Shown in pieces: positions 12,191-23,551 of a DNA stretch of 64,000 nucleotides (positions are counted from its first letter, which is position 1; the number at the start of each line of letters is the position of its first letter). The DNA comes from Macrotrachela quadricornifera (lineage: Eukaryota > Rotifera > Eurotatoria > Philodinida > Philodinidae). The DNA is taken from NCBI GenBank assembly GCA_022393335.1, contig JAJEKB010021308.1:147196-211195 (forward strand), written 5' to 3'. The notes beneath the pieces were generated by a model. That model made no database searches. It had not been told where the DNA came from and saw only the letters and a program-made list of their open reading frames with translations. Made by a program: the position numbers and the translations under genes.

Positions 12191-13540
12191 ATCGTTATAA
12201 CAGGCAAGCATAGCTGAAATCTGGGATCTTCATTAGAGCTAAATTTATCATCCTCAATAACAGATATTGTTTCAAAATCACAGAAGACTCTTTCAATTTG
12301 TTTACGATAGCTACTCGGACATCGGAAAGTACATGGTTCCTACCATTCAACAAGTCACTTTTACATCTTCTACTCCGTCAATGTAGAACATAGCACTCTT
12401 GCTTTAAACTGATAAAAACAAAATCCCTACGTCTTCACTTCACTCTTCATCATATAATCAACTTTCTAATATGATCCTTTTCTATCGCTCATTCATTCGT
12501 TTAAAGAAAAAAACAACTTGACAACCAGCACAACAGAAGACAATTCGTCATGCTTAAATTAGTGACGACACTACCATACTAAAGTGACACAAGTTCACGA
12601 TTGTTCGTTTCAGTGACCTAAATACGATTCAATCCATACTGAGCGTTATCAATTTCTCTACAAAACATATTCCAGGTAATTGACTTCATAAAAAATAACG
12701 AATCAACATCAGTACCACCGCTTTCTTATATAGTAGTCTCACTAACCGCGAGGCCACGAATAATTATTATATATCACAAGAAACAAAAAGAAACAAAAAC
12801 TTCACCGCAAATTTATTTTTCAAATCCGTTAAACAATAAATCATTTAACCTTCAATAATCATATCCAAACCAAAAAGTTCACCGATCCCATCTATACGCG
12901 AAACTTCCCAATCAACAACCACATAAAATCTTACTTTAGGTTACTCCGCAAAAATACCTAATTCTAAACAACAGTCACTTTTGCAGCATACCCTACAATA
13001 GAAGATACGACAAACAATAGTAAACCTACTTCATCCAAAACATTTCGAAACTTCCATCATTACCTAAGCTCATCACATGACGCGTTTCATTTTAAAATTT
13101 TCTTACCGCATCCTCAATATCAACATCACCTTCGTCGTGTCCCAAACAACACATCAAAAAATATTCTACCATTTAAATGATCGCTCCACCCACAACCGAA
13201 GATCTCTGTTGAATACATTTTAACTTCACATAGTAATTTCACCTTACCATCGTGGCCTGCCACGACCATGAATTAGGCCATCTACATCAAAACTACAAGT
13301 TTCATATATTAAAAAACAGACTTTCACAATAACACACCAAACTCACATGATTCCAACAAACAACTGAATTTTCCAAACATCGAAAATCAATCTTACGACG
13401 CCATCATCTCCCATCGCCCAAAAAAAACAATCTTTTTCCATCCATTTCTAACAGTCCAACAGACCAGATCTCACTGACCCACCCACCCTACCTCTATCAT
13501 ATTACATAGCAAAACACATAGGCGAAATTGTCCTCACCTT
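12191..13540. other. A/C-rich, G-poor region without a gene
   Basis: The plus strand is conspicuously poor in G and rich in A and C, the same skew as the reverse-oriented 93-bp satellite that follows at 13545. Phrases such as CTCACTGACCCACCC at about 13470 look like decayed satellite. The first 100 bp belong to the relic interrupted by the mariner. No other open frame is convincing. Confidence 0.5.
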
Positions 13541-13544
13541 TTTC

Positions 13545-13795
13545 ACTTACTTCGAAAAAATGTTGCCACCTACTCACCGCATCACACATCACATCACAAA
13601 CCAACATTCATTAGAATACTTCTGTTCACCACTTTTGCTCAGTTCGAAGCAAAGGTTGTCACTCACTCAACTCACCACACATCACATCACAAAGGAACAT
13701 TCAACACCAAACTTCTGTTCACATCTTTTGCTCACTTCAAAGCAGAGGTTGCCACTCACTCACCTCATCACACATCACATCAGAAAAGAACTTTT
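13545..13795 (+). repeat. inverted fragment of the 93-bp satellite
   Basis: About 2.7 copies of the same 93-bp unit as at 6380-9615, in the opposite orientation (CTCATCACACATCACATC, TTTTGCTCACTTC). The plus-strand frame shows the same LLLTSKQRLPLTHLITHH peptide seen on the minus strand of the main array. The two arrays therefore flank 9.6-13.5 kb, including the mariner, as inverted repeats. Confidence 0.85.
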
Positions 13796-13799
13796 ATTA

Positions 13800-15240
13800 A
13801 TGGTTCGTCGGTGTCGTGATTTTTGCAATTTTATGGTTGGCTACAAATTTTTCTAGATATTAGAGACTAGAATCGACTCTGGATTTTTTACTTTTAAGCT
13901 AGTATATACATGTTAAAAATGGTAGATCAATGAGAATATTGTCTTCCAGGAAGAGAGATAAAACATTGAGAATATAGGTGGGTGAGCCTGTGCTCCATGA
14001 TACAAAGGAAAGATTAAGAAACTTCTGTTCATGTTTTTTTGTACGTGGGAAAGCTAACCGGTAATCTGGTAGTTTGGTAGGGTACAGATATAAAGGGAAT
14101 AGACAAAAAAAATTTGGTTGTATGATGTTGTGAGCTTTGTCCTTCGTTGCTGGTGAATATCACGGCTGTGGTCGTTGAGTGTCGACGCTGTGGGAACGTA
14201 CTGTTCGTGGTTTCGACCGCATTTAGTGTTTGATTTTGTTGTTGTGATGTTTTGGTTGTAGAATAAAATGAATATGGCTAGATTGGAATGTTTGACTAAG
14301 TTATGTTTCCAGTGTTTTATTTATTCTTTCGAGTAGTGGTTCATAGTTTAAGGCGTGTTGAATAAATAGAATAGGTTTTCTCAATGGATAATGTTTTAGT
14401 GTGTTTCGTATTTAGAAAATATGCTGACTTAGTTTTTTGAAAAGGTGGCGATCAGAATTTAGTCTAGTGTCGTATTGTGTGCGTAATGCGTCGTGAAAAG
14501 GTGGATTCGCTGATACTTATATGATGTTAGATCATTTGCATCGTGAAAGATCGCTTTGAATTCTTTTGGATTCTGCGTGTAATAGTAGCATGCATGGGCC
14601 ATTTTTCTTTTTTCATGGGTATCGGAAAGCAACTAATTATTATGAAAGGATCTTGAGAATGGAAAATGATGGATGTGGTGAAATAGAATCGAAAGGATCC
14701 TCCAGGTTGGTAGGATTCTAGGGTCAGATTTATTTGATTTGTATCGGAGGGATACGGATTAAGGAAGTTGTGTCATTTGGTTAATCGTTCGGTAATACGG
14801 TGTTTTATATGAAACGATATTAGTTTTAAATTGTAATGATTTTGTCTTTTTTGGGACGAATTTGGTTGTAAGTTGAGATGTGTTGTGAAAGAAGTAGTAG
14901 ATTTGAAAATCTATTGCGGTTTAGTGGCTTCCCGTAACGAAGCATTCGATGAAACGATCGTATCATGTGTAATATTGATTTTGTTATGCACAATGAAATT
15001 TGATGTGTTTATTGGTTTTTTTTATTAGGTTTTGTTGTAAATATATAAATGATCATATTGATCCTGAACGAATTTAGTTGAGTTTTTAAATATGCATTTA
15101 TATCCTTCGTATTTTGTTCGAATTTTATGTAGTGACGTGTGAGTTACAATATTGCCTTTATCAGACTGTTTTCAATTTGAAATATATAAGATATAGTGAA
15201 TGGCCCATAATGAATGTCCACATTTTGCATGTCATATATG
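13800..15240. other. G/T-rich region without a gene
   Basis: The plus strand becomes rich in G and T, the reverse of the preceding segment. No open frame, transposon end or clear tandem repeat was found. Confidence 0.5.
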
Positions 15241-15279
15241 AGTTACTAAATGTGCTTTATTAATACAACAAAATACACC

Positions 15280-16315
15280 ACCAGCTGCAGTCTCTCTCGG
15301 ACAAAAAAAAAGTTCCTTTTTCCATTTCATTTTTGCAACACTTAATACATTGATTTAAAAATACAAAATATACTACAAGATGCAGCGTGAAAAGATCTAT
15401 AACTTACACAAGATGATTCATTCTATAGGTGCACCTTTTGTTTTCAAAATGGACAAAGTTCGAAGGCAGTAGTTTTTGATGTTTTGAAAAAATAGATTTA
15501 TGTTACGCAATGATTTCACTTGTTTTTTACATGATCGTTTCATCATGTGATATGTTTTATTAAAAAGAAAACAAAATAGTCCAAAAGATGCAACGTGAAC
15601 AGCTCTACCATTGACAAAGATCAGCTTGTTTTATGGTTGCAGTTTTTGTCTTCAAAATATTCAAAATTTTATGCGACGAATTTTTAACGCTTTAAACAAG
15701 AGCAGTTTTTGATACACGATAAATTTCTTTTTCTACTGTTTCAATTAATGGGTCACAGAGGAGGTCATAGTCGACAGTCGGATTTGGGCTATTCAATAGA
15801 TGTTCCCATTACAAGAATACGCAATGGTATACAGTTAAACACTATGATTCATTAATTGATGAAATAACAAAAGGAATTTATTGTATACAAAAAAATGATC
15901 TTTTCCCTAGCGTCAAAATTAGTCTCATAGAATTTTGACCATTTTGAAAATAAAAACCGCAACAATAAAATAAGCTACTCTTTGTAAATTGTAGAGTTAT
16001 TCACGCTGCATCTCTGGACTATTTTGTTCCTTTATTAAAAGCTATCAGGTGATGAACGATTGAAATAAAAAAGTGCACCAAAAACGTATGTTTTTCGAAA
16101 CATCAAAGATTAGTGACTTCAAATTTTGTCCATTTTGAAAATAAAAGGTGCACCTATAGAATGAGTCATATTGTGCAAGTTATAGATCTTTTCACGCTGC
16201 ATCTTGTGGTATATTTTATATTCTTAAAACAATATATTAAGTGTTGCAAAAATGGAATGGAAAAACGAACTTTTTTTGTCTGAGAGACTGTAAAAAGCAC
16301 TATAATATACATAGG
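15280..16315. repeat. large imperfect palindrome, arms of about 430 bp
   Basis: The left arm (about 15280-15720) is the reverse complement of the right arm (about 15880-16315). Matching landmarks are GATGCAGCGTGAAAAGATC at about 15380 with GATCTTTTCACGCTGCATC at about 16185, and GATGCAACGTGAAC at about 15587 with TTATTCACGCTGCATC at about 16000. Each arm holds two related units of about 200 bp. Terminal sequence and target duplication are not clear. Probably an old foldback element. Confidence 0.7.
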
Positions 16316-16449
16316 AGTGCTAATTATACAATAATAATTTTTGTGTTCGAAATCGACAGAACTTGAGCGATCAAGTTTTGATCGTGCAAAAGCGATAGTT
16401 ATTTTTGCTAAACGACGAGTTTGCATTTTTTTATTTCATCTTTTCACGA

Positions 16450-17115
16450 TTTTTCTGTGTCAATTGTAGAAATTTTCACGTTGCAACTTTTGGTTCACTT
16501 TGGTTTTGTTTCAATGAAATACATTATGTAATTAATAAGAAAAAAACGTATTCGTGATGCATAAAAAAACTATCGTTTTCACAGTGCCCAATTTTAGTCA
16601 CTCAGTTTTTTGTCGATTTTGAAAGTAAAAATGAGAGCTATTAACAGATCCGTCTTTGGTAAATTGTAGAACTTTTCACGCTACATTTCGTGATGTATTT
16701 TGCATTCTTTAATAGAACATATCAAATGATAAAACGCATTCGTCGTTTATCAGAAAAGAGCTTCTTTTGCAATTTTGAAATTTAGTTCCTCAGAAGTTTG
16801 CCGATTTTGGGAACGGATGGTATAACTGTAAAAACAACTGTTGATGTGTAAATGGTAGAGCTTTTCATGCAGCATCTTAAGGTGTATTTTGTTTTTATTT
16901 TAAATAAAACATATCAGATAGAAAAATTATAGAACAAGAAAAAAATGTATTCCTCGCTTACCAAAAAAAATATGGTTTTCGCACGGTCAAAATTTGATTG
17001 TTCAGAGTTCTGTTGATTTTAAACTCAAAAATTGTAACTGTTAAGTTAGCGAGCCTATGTAAATAGTAGAGCTTTCTACACTGCATCTGATGGCGTATTT
17101 TGTATTTTTAATAAA
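16450..17115. repeat. further copies of the ~200-bp dispersed repeat
   Basis: Three or more decayed copies of the unit with the core GTAGAGCTTTTCACGCTGCAT occur at about 16665, 16855 and 17065, each followed by a TATTTTGT-like stretch and an ATAAAACATAT-like stretch. Other copies lie at about 19040, 19215, 19430, 37590 and 38985, several of them inside inverted-repeat elements. Confidence 0.6.
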
Positions 17116-17820
17116 GCATATTTTGTCAATAAAATATGACATACAAAATGCAGACATTCATTATGGATCTTCCGTTAATAAAATGCAACAAACGTGTATG
17201 TTTTACATGCACACACCTTTTCTATTATGCTTTATGGACGTCACATATTTTACGAAGGAAAATAGGCAGTGCAAGTTTTAAGGCGAATTTTTCTTGCTCC
17301 TCTTACCCTATTTTCTTCTAAGCAACAGGGATAAATAGAACAATCTACCAATATTCGGAGAGAATGCCTATGAGCACGTTTCCTTAGCAATCAGAGTCAA
17401 AGGTCATTGGATGCATTTGCCTAGCAATGGTGGAGTGTTGGAATAACGTCAACATAGAGGTTTGCTTACCAAAGAGGCGAAAGTATTTATTCGTTAATGA
17501 GTACACTATCAAATGAATACACCAGGTTAAATGTGAAAACCTGTAGTTTACATAAGCATTTACTAGTTTATATTATATTTTATATACATTATGACACTAT
17601 TTATACTCATACTGTCTTCTCATTTAACTATAATCACAGACTATACTATTCCATCTCTCTATTTTTAAAAATCTCTTTAATAATAAATATTAATACAGAA
17701 GGAAGCTGTTTCTTGAAGATTTTATTCGTTTGTTACAGCATCACCAATAGAATAGAAAGAAAGTGCGTAGCAAAACATACACATTTGTTATATTTTGTTA
17801 TCTCTTATATATTTCACATT
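17116..17820. other. no recognisable gene
   Basis: AT-rich. A 157-codon open frame starts at 17497 but is rich in Tyr, Ile, His and Phe, has no domain signature, and overlaps the hammerhead-like motif. I treat it as chance. Confidence 0.5.
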
Positions 17821-17823
17821 AAA

Positions 17824-17868
17824 AATAGTCTGATGAGATCAACACCGTTGAGGAAACGTCACCAAATA
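17824..17868 (+). ncRNA. hammerhead-ribozyme-like motif, copy 1
   Basis: The conserved boxes are present in order: CTGATGA (17830-17836), a hairpin TCAAC-ACC-GTTGA, GAAA (17853-17856), and ACGTC ending at 17860. The palindromic ACGT would serve as a minimal helix III, as in hammerheads that pair between two copies, with cleavage expected after C17860. Flanking helix I pairing is weak. Box-to-box length (31 nt) equals that of the second copy at 30936-30966. The closing pair of helix II is not canonical, so this copy may be inactive. Hammerheads are known in Penelope-like retroelements of rotifers and other animals; no such element is recognised here. Confidence 0.5.
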
Positions 17869-17999
17869 AAAGTTGAACAAAATAGAAAGACTATAAATAT
17901 ATACTTATACTGCTCAATATTCTTCTTACAAGTTATGAATACGTCGGATTCATTAGTCGAATGCACCTAATTCGTTGCATTTACTGAAAATGTTTAAAT

Positions 18000-18735
18000 A
18001 TAATAATGGCATTGACAGGTAAAGGTAGAGTTGCTCAATATACCGGTATACGCTGACGAAGCAGCGAGACAATTTTTTTATTTATAGGACCGTTTTAAGG
18101 AAATCGCTGAGCTTAAGAAACTTGTAGGACGAAATTTTGGTAAGTTACAGCATATTTTGCACTTCTGCATTCAAGGCCATAAAACAAATACCCAGAGTTT
18201 AAAGTTGGTGACAACCATCGAGTGTTCCAACACTTACTAACAAGTAAGTGTTTTGAAATGATAACAACTGCCTATAGCTGCCAAGTTTACGAAGTTCCGT
18301 GATTTTTCGACTGTTTCTCTTGAGAAAATATCTCTTAAAAGTTGCTAACTTTCGGATATTAGTAATTTACGCGGACAGCACGAACACCCAACTTTGCAAG
18401 AATGCATATAAGTCATCTTTACGAACATCCACAGTTTGGAGAGTTATGTTCACGAACACCTAGGAACACACACTTTGTAAGACTCATAGCGAAAAACAAC
18501 CATCTACAAATGTGCCAAGATGACCCCTGATCATACGAACACCCAAAATCTTTCTTATTGTTCATGCAAACAATCCAACTTGTCCTTACAAACACCCACA
18601 GAATTTCATAATCTACATTCTGACCCGAATAAGTGCTATCCCCAAATATTCACTTCTCTAAAGGAAAGGTTCTTACATTGGCAAACGTATGTGTGTTTGT
18701 CCCAGCCAATTAGATTTGAGTAAGGATTTTTTCTG
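18000..18735. other. no recognisable gene
   Basis: Contains weak repeated phrases around ACGAACACCCA (about 18380-18600), perhaps a very diverged tandem repeat. No convincing coding sequence. Confidence 0.4.
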
Positions 18736-18738
18736 CTG

Positions 18739-18972
18739 GGATCAGAATGAAACGTACACATATTCGGGCCATTTAGGGGTTATCAAGATATATCTTTAAT
18801 ATGGCCCGAACAACCCTATGTTTCATATTGAATATAGTGAAAATCTAATTTGAGCCCATACTATGAACAACTTTTCAGCCAATCAAATTTCGGTAAGGAT
18901 TTTTTCTGCTGAGATCAGAATGAAACGTACACAAATTCGGGCCATTTCGAGGTTATCAAGAAATATCTATAA
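18739..18972. repeat. dispersed foldback family with TTCGGGCC core
   Basis: Two related units carry ATCAGAATGAAACGTACAC, TTCGGGCCATTT and GGTTATCAAGA (about 18744 and 18922). The first continues through ATGGCCCGAACAACCCTATG, so part of it is self-complementary. Related sequences occur at about 29030, 48283-48515 and 56650-56760, defining a family spread over this window. Confidence 0.6.
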
Positions 18973-19547
18973 CATATTCACCACGATTCAAATTTCATAG
19001 AAACTAACATCTTTAAATACGTTTTATTAGAAAACAAAACACCACAAGATGCAACATGAAAAGCTCTACAATCTACATCATAAAACTTATTTCAATTGTG
19101 TACTTTTTGTTTTCAAAATAAACTAAAATAGTGTGTGACCAATTTTTGAGGTTGCGAAAATTGATTGCACAGAATTTTACTTTTTTTCCAAAACAAACAA
19201 TAAACTTTACGATGTAGATTGTAGAGCGTTTCACACTGCATCTTGTGCTATATTTTGTTTTTTCTTACTAAATAATATTAGGTGATAAAAAGATGCAACA
19301 AGAAAAATGAAATTTCACATTCGTGCAGAAAAACTGACCGTTCGCAACTTTGAGAACTAGTTACACACTGTATTATTTTCTTTGAAAACAAAAATTACAC
19401 CATTAAAATAAGCTTTACTATGGGGATTGTAGAGCTTTTCACGCTGAATCTTATGGTATATGTTGCTTTTTTAATAAAACGTATTTAGAGATTAAAATAT
19501 GAAATGCAAAGTGGGGTCCACCGGTCGACCCCATCGTGGTGAATGTG
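18973..19547. mobile_element. short TIR element (TTAA-type MITE)
   Basis: The right end GATGG-less form ATCGTGGTGAATGTG meets TTAA at 19548-19551. The left end CATATTCACCACGAT at about 18973 is its inverse, preceded by TATAA, possibly a mutated TTAA. Between them are copies of the ~200-bp repeat with the GCTTTTCACGCTG core. The right subterminal palindrome GGGGTCCACCGGTCGACCCC resembles the GTGGGTCC...GGACCCAC palindromes of the piggyBac element next door. The element cuts off the 5' end of the HEAT gene. Confidence 0.55.
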
Positions 19548-19800
19548 TTAACAGAAAGAGTAATTACATCGGAATTGATCAATACTTTGGAAATGGCAAT
19601 AAATGACCCAGATAATGAAATTCAATCTATAGCTTTTTCGATTTTTGAAGAATTAACTAAAGTAAAACTTACATCTCAAATGTTAAATATAGTCCTAATG
19701 ATTTTGAAACATAGAAATGTTAACAAACGAAATAGTATTAGTTCAGCTCTTCAAATATCAATTCGAAATAAACCAATACCTTCAGTAATTCTTAGTTTAA

Positions 19801-22542
19801 ATCTCGGACGCTGGACGCATTTTATGACACGGAAGATGGATGTGGGTCCAACTGGACCCACATGCAAATAAATAGGAAAAACTTGATTTTTCTTCTGTTT
19901 TATACTAGACGTTGTTAGACTAAGGATTTTATTTTCATTCCTTACTAGAATGACTAACTTCTTATGACTTCTGACTTACGAAAACGCTTACAACTTGAAA
20001 GATTTTTTTCAAGGGCTTATTTCGATAAACTTCTTTGGTCAAATATTATTGAAGAAAATATATATATATATAAATGGAAAACTGACCAGCGAATATGTAT
20101 AAATAGATACTCAGACTAAAGAGAGAGTTTGGTTTTTCTCTATTTTATATGTTAAAAATGCATAAAATAACAAATAATGTGATGCGTTAAACTATTTCAG
20201 TTCTGCTTCAAAATTTCGTTTTGTTTCTTCATATCAACTTGATATTGTGGAGTTAATCTTTTTCACACGTTTGACAGAAAATTGTAGTGTTGGTAATTGA
20301 GTGAAATTTGCAGACATAATTATTGCAACTATCACAAATTTGTCGAACCTTGCGTCCTGGATGGCTTGGACAAAGATAGCATCTTTTTCTCTTTTTTTCC
20401 GAATCATTAATATCTTTTTTATTTAATAAAATTTCTAATGTGGTACAATCATATCCAAGAGAATTCAATGCAAGTTTTTCTTTCGGTTTGAGACCACGCT
20501 GTTGACTCCGACGTTCATTATGACAATTCGTTAAGGATCTACTAAGTTGTTCTAAAAACATTCTCCTAATGTGATTTTTTCCTTTATTTCAATCTGGATT
20601 GTGACATAACCATATTGTCATTGCATTGATCGCAGCTAAGTCGATCATATTATAGAACACCACCATAGGCCATCTTCGAATTGTCCTACGAACGGTATAG
20701 TTGTTAACACATTGGTCGACAATATCGACTCCAAATTTCGTCTGATTGTAATCATGTATCATAACCGGAATCTTCTTTTCATCATCAAATACTTCGGGAA
20801 TGTCGTGTAACGTTGATAATAAGATAATTGGAGGTTTTTTTTCTTTTGCTTGATAAGAAACGAGTGCTGTCGATCCTGAAAAATAAAACCATGATGAATA
20901 AAGGTTTTTTCGGATAATTTTTAATTCAATAGGAATGAAAACACGTTTGTGATTACAAACACCCAAAAATGTCATTTTTCGTTCGAGTAGAGCTTGAGCT
21001 AAATGATAACTTGTAAAATATCGATCAAAAGTTACATTACGACCTTGTTTGACATTATTAGGTAATTGATCTATCAAACGTAAAACAACATTCGTTGCAA
21101 GATCTCGTTGAACAACATTTCCGATTTTTCCTGTATATAATTCTAATCCTAATACAAATCTACTTTCAACATCACATAAAACCCAAAATTTAAGTCCATA
21201 ACGACTTGGTTTCTTCGGCATATATTGAACAAATGCGCATCTGCCACGAAACGGCACTAACTGCTCGTCGACTGTAATGTATTCACTGGGTATAAAATGT
21301 TTAGGAAGTTGTTTAACGAATAATTCAAATACATATCGGATTGGTGCAAGACGATCAGATTTATCACGTACTTGACGATTATCAAATCGAAGAAAACGAA
21401 GAAGATTTCTAAGACGTTCTAATGACATAGTAGCACGAAAAATTGGGCAACTACGAGAAATATCCCATAATTCGGGAAGTGATTCATGATTTGTATGACC
21501 AACACCAGCTTGCAACAATAATCCTAATAGTGCCTCTAATTCAATACGGTCGAGTTCTTTCCATTTAGCAATTTTTTTCTGATAAATACCAACATTTAAT
21601 CGTTTTTGATTTTGTTGTTCAAAATATCGCTTGGCGTAAATATTTGTTTGTAATACTATCTCATCTAATATGTCGTTATTGATGAAAAGTTTAAATGCAT
21701 CAATCATTGTCAGAATCTTAGTAACAGAACCAGGCTTTTTTTTCAATATGTCAACTGCACGAAAACGACCAGAAGCTGAATTTTTTTCTGTTGACCATAT
21801 AATTCCACCTTTTGTGACAGATTCCGGTTGACTATCGATATTCATATCATGATCACTCATATCAGAATCAGATAGATCAGATGAATCATCTTCTTTTGAA
21901 ACAAATTCATCAGTGGATGTGTCATCGGACTCAGTTTCAGAAATAGAATAATCTGGATCTGAATCTATTCCATCATCCTCAGAAATGTTGCTATCAAATT
22001 GAGTAGTATCATCTGGAAGTAGAGCTTCTCGAATTCTTTTCAAGTGTGACTTAGTCGTCATTTTTTATCTGAAAAAATGATAAAGAGATTCAAATTTTTC
22101 TGCTTCCAATAGTTATTCAGTTTTAGGTTTTAGTTTCGTCTCAGAACAGAAAAGGCAGTTACCACTGTCGTGACTAACAATGGCATAAGACGTATTTTGA
22201 TCGGAATATGATAAAATCTTTTAAATAACAATAGGAAAAAGTATATGAATCACTATTAGACATAAAGAATTAACCAATATTCAGTGATTAGATTCGAAAT
22301 ACAATAGATGGCAGACATAATAAGAATTAAAATCATACCTATAACACGAAAGCTGTTTGGGGGTCCATGAGGACCCACCCTTTATTTTATGTTCTTACAG
22401 ACTTAATCACAAAACTTAATATGTATCTTTAGGAGATTAACGATTAGAAAAAAATTCGTCCCAAAAAGATTAAGTCTTAACGAAAAAAAAACAATAATAC
22501 AGTATTGTGGGTCCTGTTTGACCCCCAAACAGTGTTGAAGAG
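19801..22542 (-). mobile_element. piggyBac element, 2,742 bp, inserted in the HEAT gene
   Basis: Flanked by TTAA at 19797-19800 and 22543-22546, the piggyBac target duplication. Outer ends are only weakly inverted (ATCTCGGACGCTGG on the left; the right end reversed is CTCTTCAACACTG). Strong subterminal palindromes are present: GTGGGTCCAACTGGACCCAC near 19848 and GGTCC...GGACCCAC-type pairs near 22352-22378 and 22508-22530. Clean removal leaves the host HEAT frame intact, which supports the boundaries. Confidence 0.88.
20253..22061 (-). pseudogene. piggyBac transposase with one in-frame stop
   Basis: Reads from ATG at 22061 to the stop at 20253, 603 codons including that stop, the usual size. 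Residues 1-90 are acidic (Asp/Glu/Ser-rich). The DDE_Tnp_1_7 domain follows, with the three catalytic Asp regions visible: YITVDEQLVPFRGR, NVTFDRYFTS, and YNQTKFGVDIVDQ near residue 450. The C-terminal Cys-rich finger is intact in sequence (CYLCPSHPGRKVRQICDSC, then CKFHS and FCQTC). A TGA at 20589-20591, after CHNPD, interrupts the same frame shortly before this finger; it probably replaced a Trp codon. A truncated product would keep the catalytic domain but lack the DNA-binding finger. Stop-codon readthrough seems unlikely. Confidence 0.93.
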
Positions 22543-22736
22543 TTAATGCACGCACTAAAAGATGAAGATCATCATGTTAGAGCACATGTTGTTTTAGCTC
22601 TGGGAGAGCTAGATGATGAAGCAGTCACTCCTGATATAATAAATGAACTACTTATAGCGCTGAAAGATGAAAATGAAAACGTTAGAGAGAATGTCATTCT
22701 GATTTTTGGAGTGTCAGGTGAAAAAGCAGCTAAGCC

Positions 22737-23551
22737 CAGGGTTGCCAGATCTTCTGAATTTATCAGAAAATTCTGATTTTTTCGATTTTTTCTGTCCCTT
22801 TTCTGCCGTTCTGAGTTCATCTGATTTTTTGAGATTTTTCCGCATTTTTCTACATCGCAGTATTTTTCTAAGTTTTTCTCGTATTAAATGTTTGGCCATG
22901 GCTTTTATCAGCTATCACTACGCCATCTTTAATTTCCTGTAATCATTGGATAATTCATTCTATGGAAAGTCATATGGTACGATAAACATGGTCTTCAATC
23001 TACTCTAACTTCTTTGAAAATAGTTGAAATCAATTTCTTATTTCTATGAGAAGTTATTCGAAGCAACACTATCTCTAAGAAACTAAAGTTAAATATGAAT
23101 TCTGATATTCCTTGTAAAAATTTTTCTAAATTTATTTTAACTCAAGAAGACTTATTGAAACAAATAGTTTCGAACGAAAAGTTTATTAAAAAAAACGCGT
23201 TCTTGATGAATGAACTTCAGCTTTTCGATTGGTGTTTTGAGCTGTGTATATGTATAGATAATTTACTTTGTGTTGCTTTTCTTGTACTAATTGTATTCTT
23301 TTCTTGAAAACAATGCTTTCTAGTAGTTGTATATTGAGTGTATTCTTCTTACTATTGATGAAGTTTATATAAATAGGTGATAACTGAAAAGAGAAATTGC
23401 TCTTTGCAACAGAAAAGAATTAATTTAAGCGTTGCAAAATTAAATAACAGCTTTCTGAATTTTTTTCCGAATTTAATGAATATTTTTTCTGAATTTTTCT
23501 GAATTGAGATGGAAAATTTCCGATTTACAACTTTTTCATCTGACAATCCTG
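22737..23551. mobile_element. non-autonomous hAT element, 815 bp, in the HEAT gene
   Basis: Ends are CAGGGTTGCCAGAT on the left and ATCTGACAATCCTG on the right, imperfect inverted repeats with the CAGG start typical of hAT. An exact 8-bp target duplication GCTAAGCC lies at 22729-22736 and 23552-23559. Multiple TTCTGAATTT-like subterminal motifs sit inside both ends, as expected for hAT transposase binding sites. The short internal open frames lack transposase motifs. Excision restores the HEAT codons (AAG CCT, Lys-Pro). Confidence 0.9.

Noticed and set aside
17497..17970. 157-codon open frame as a gene
   Set aside because: AT-rich residue bias, no domain, and it overlaps the hammerhead-like motif.
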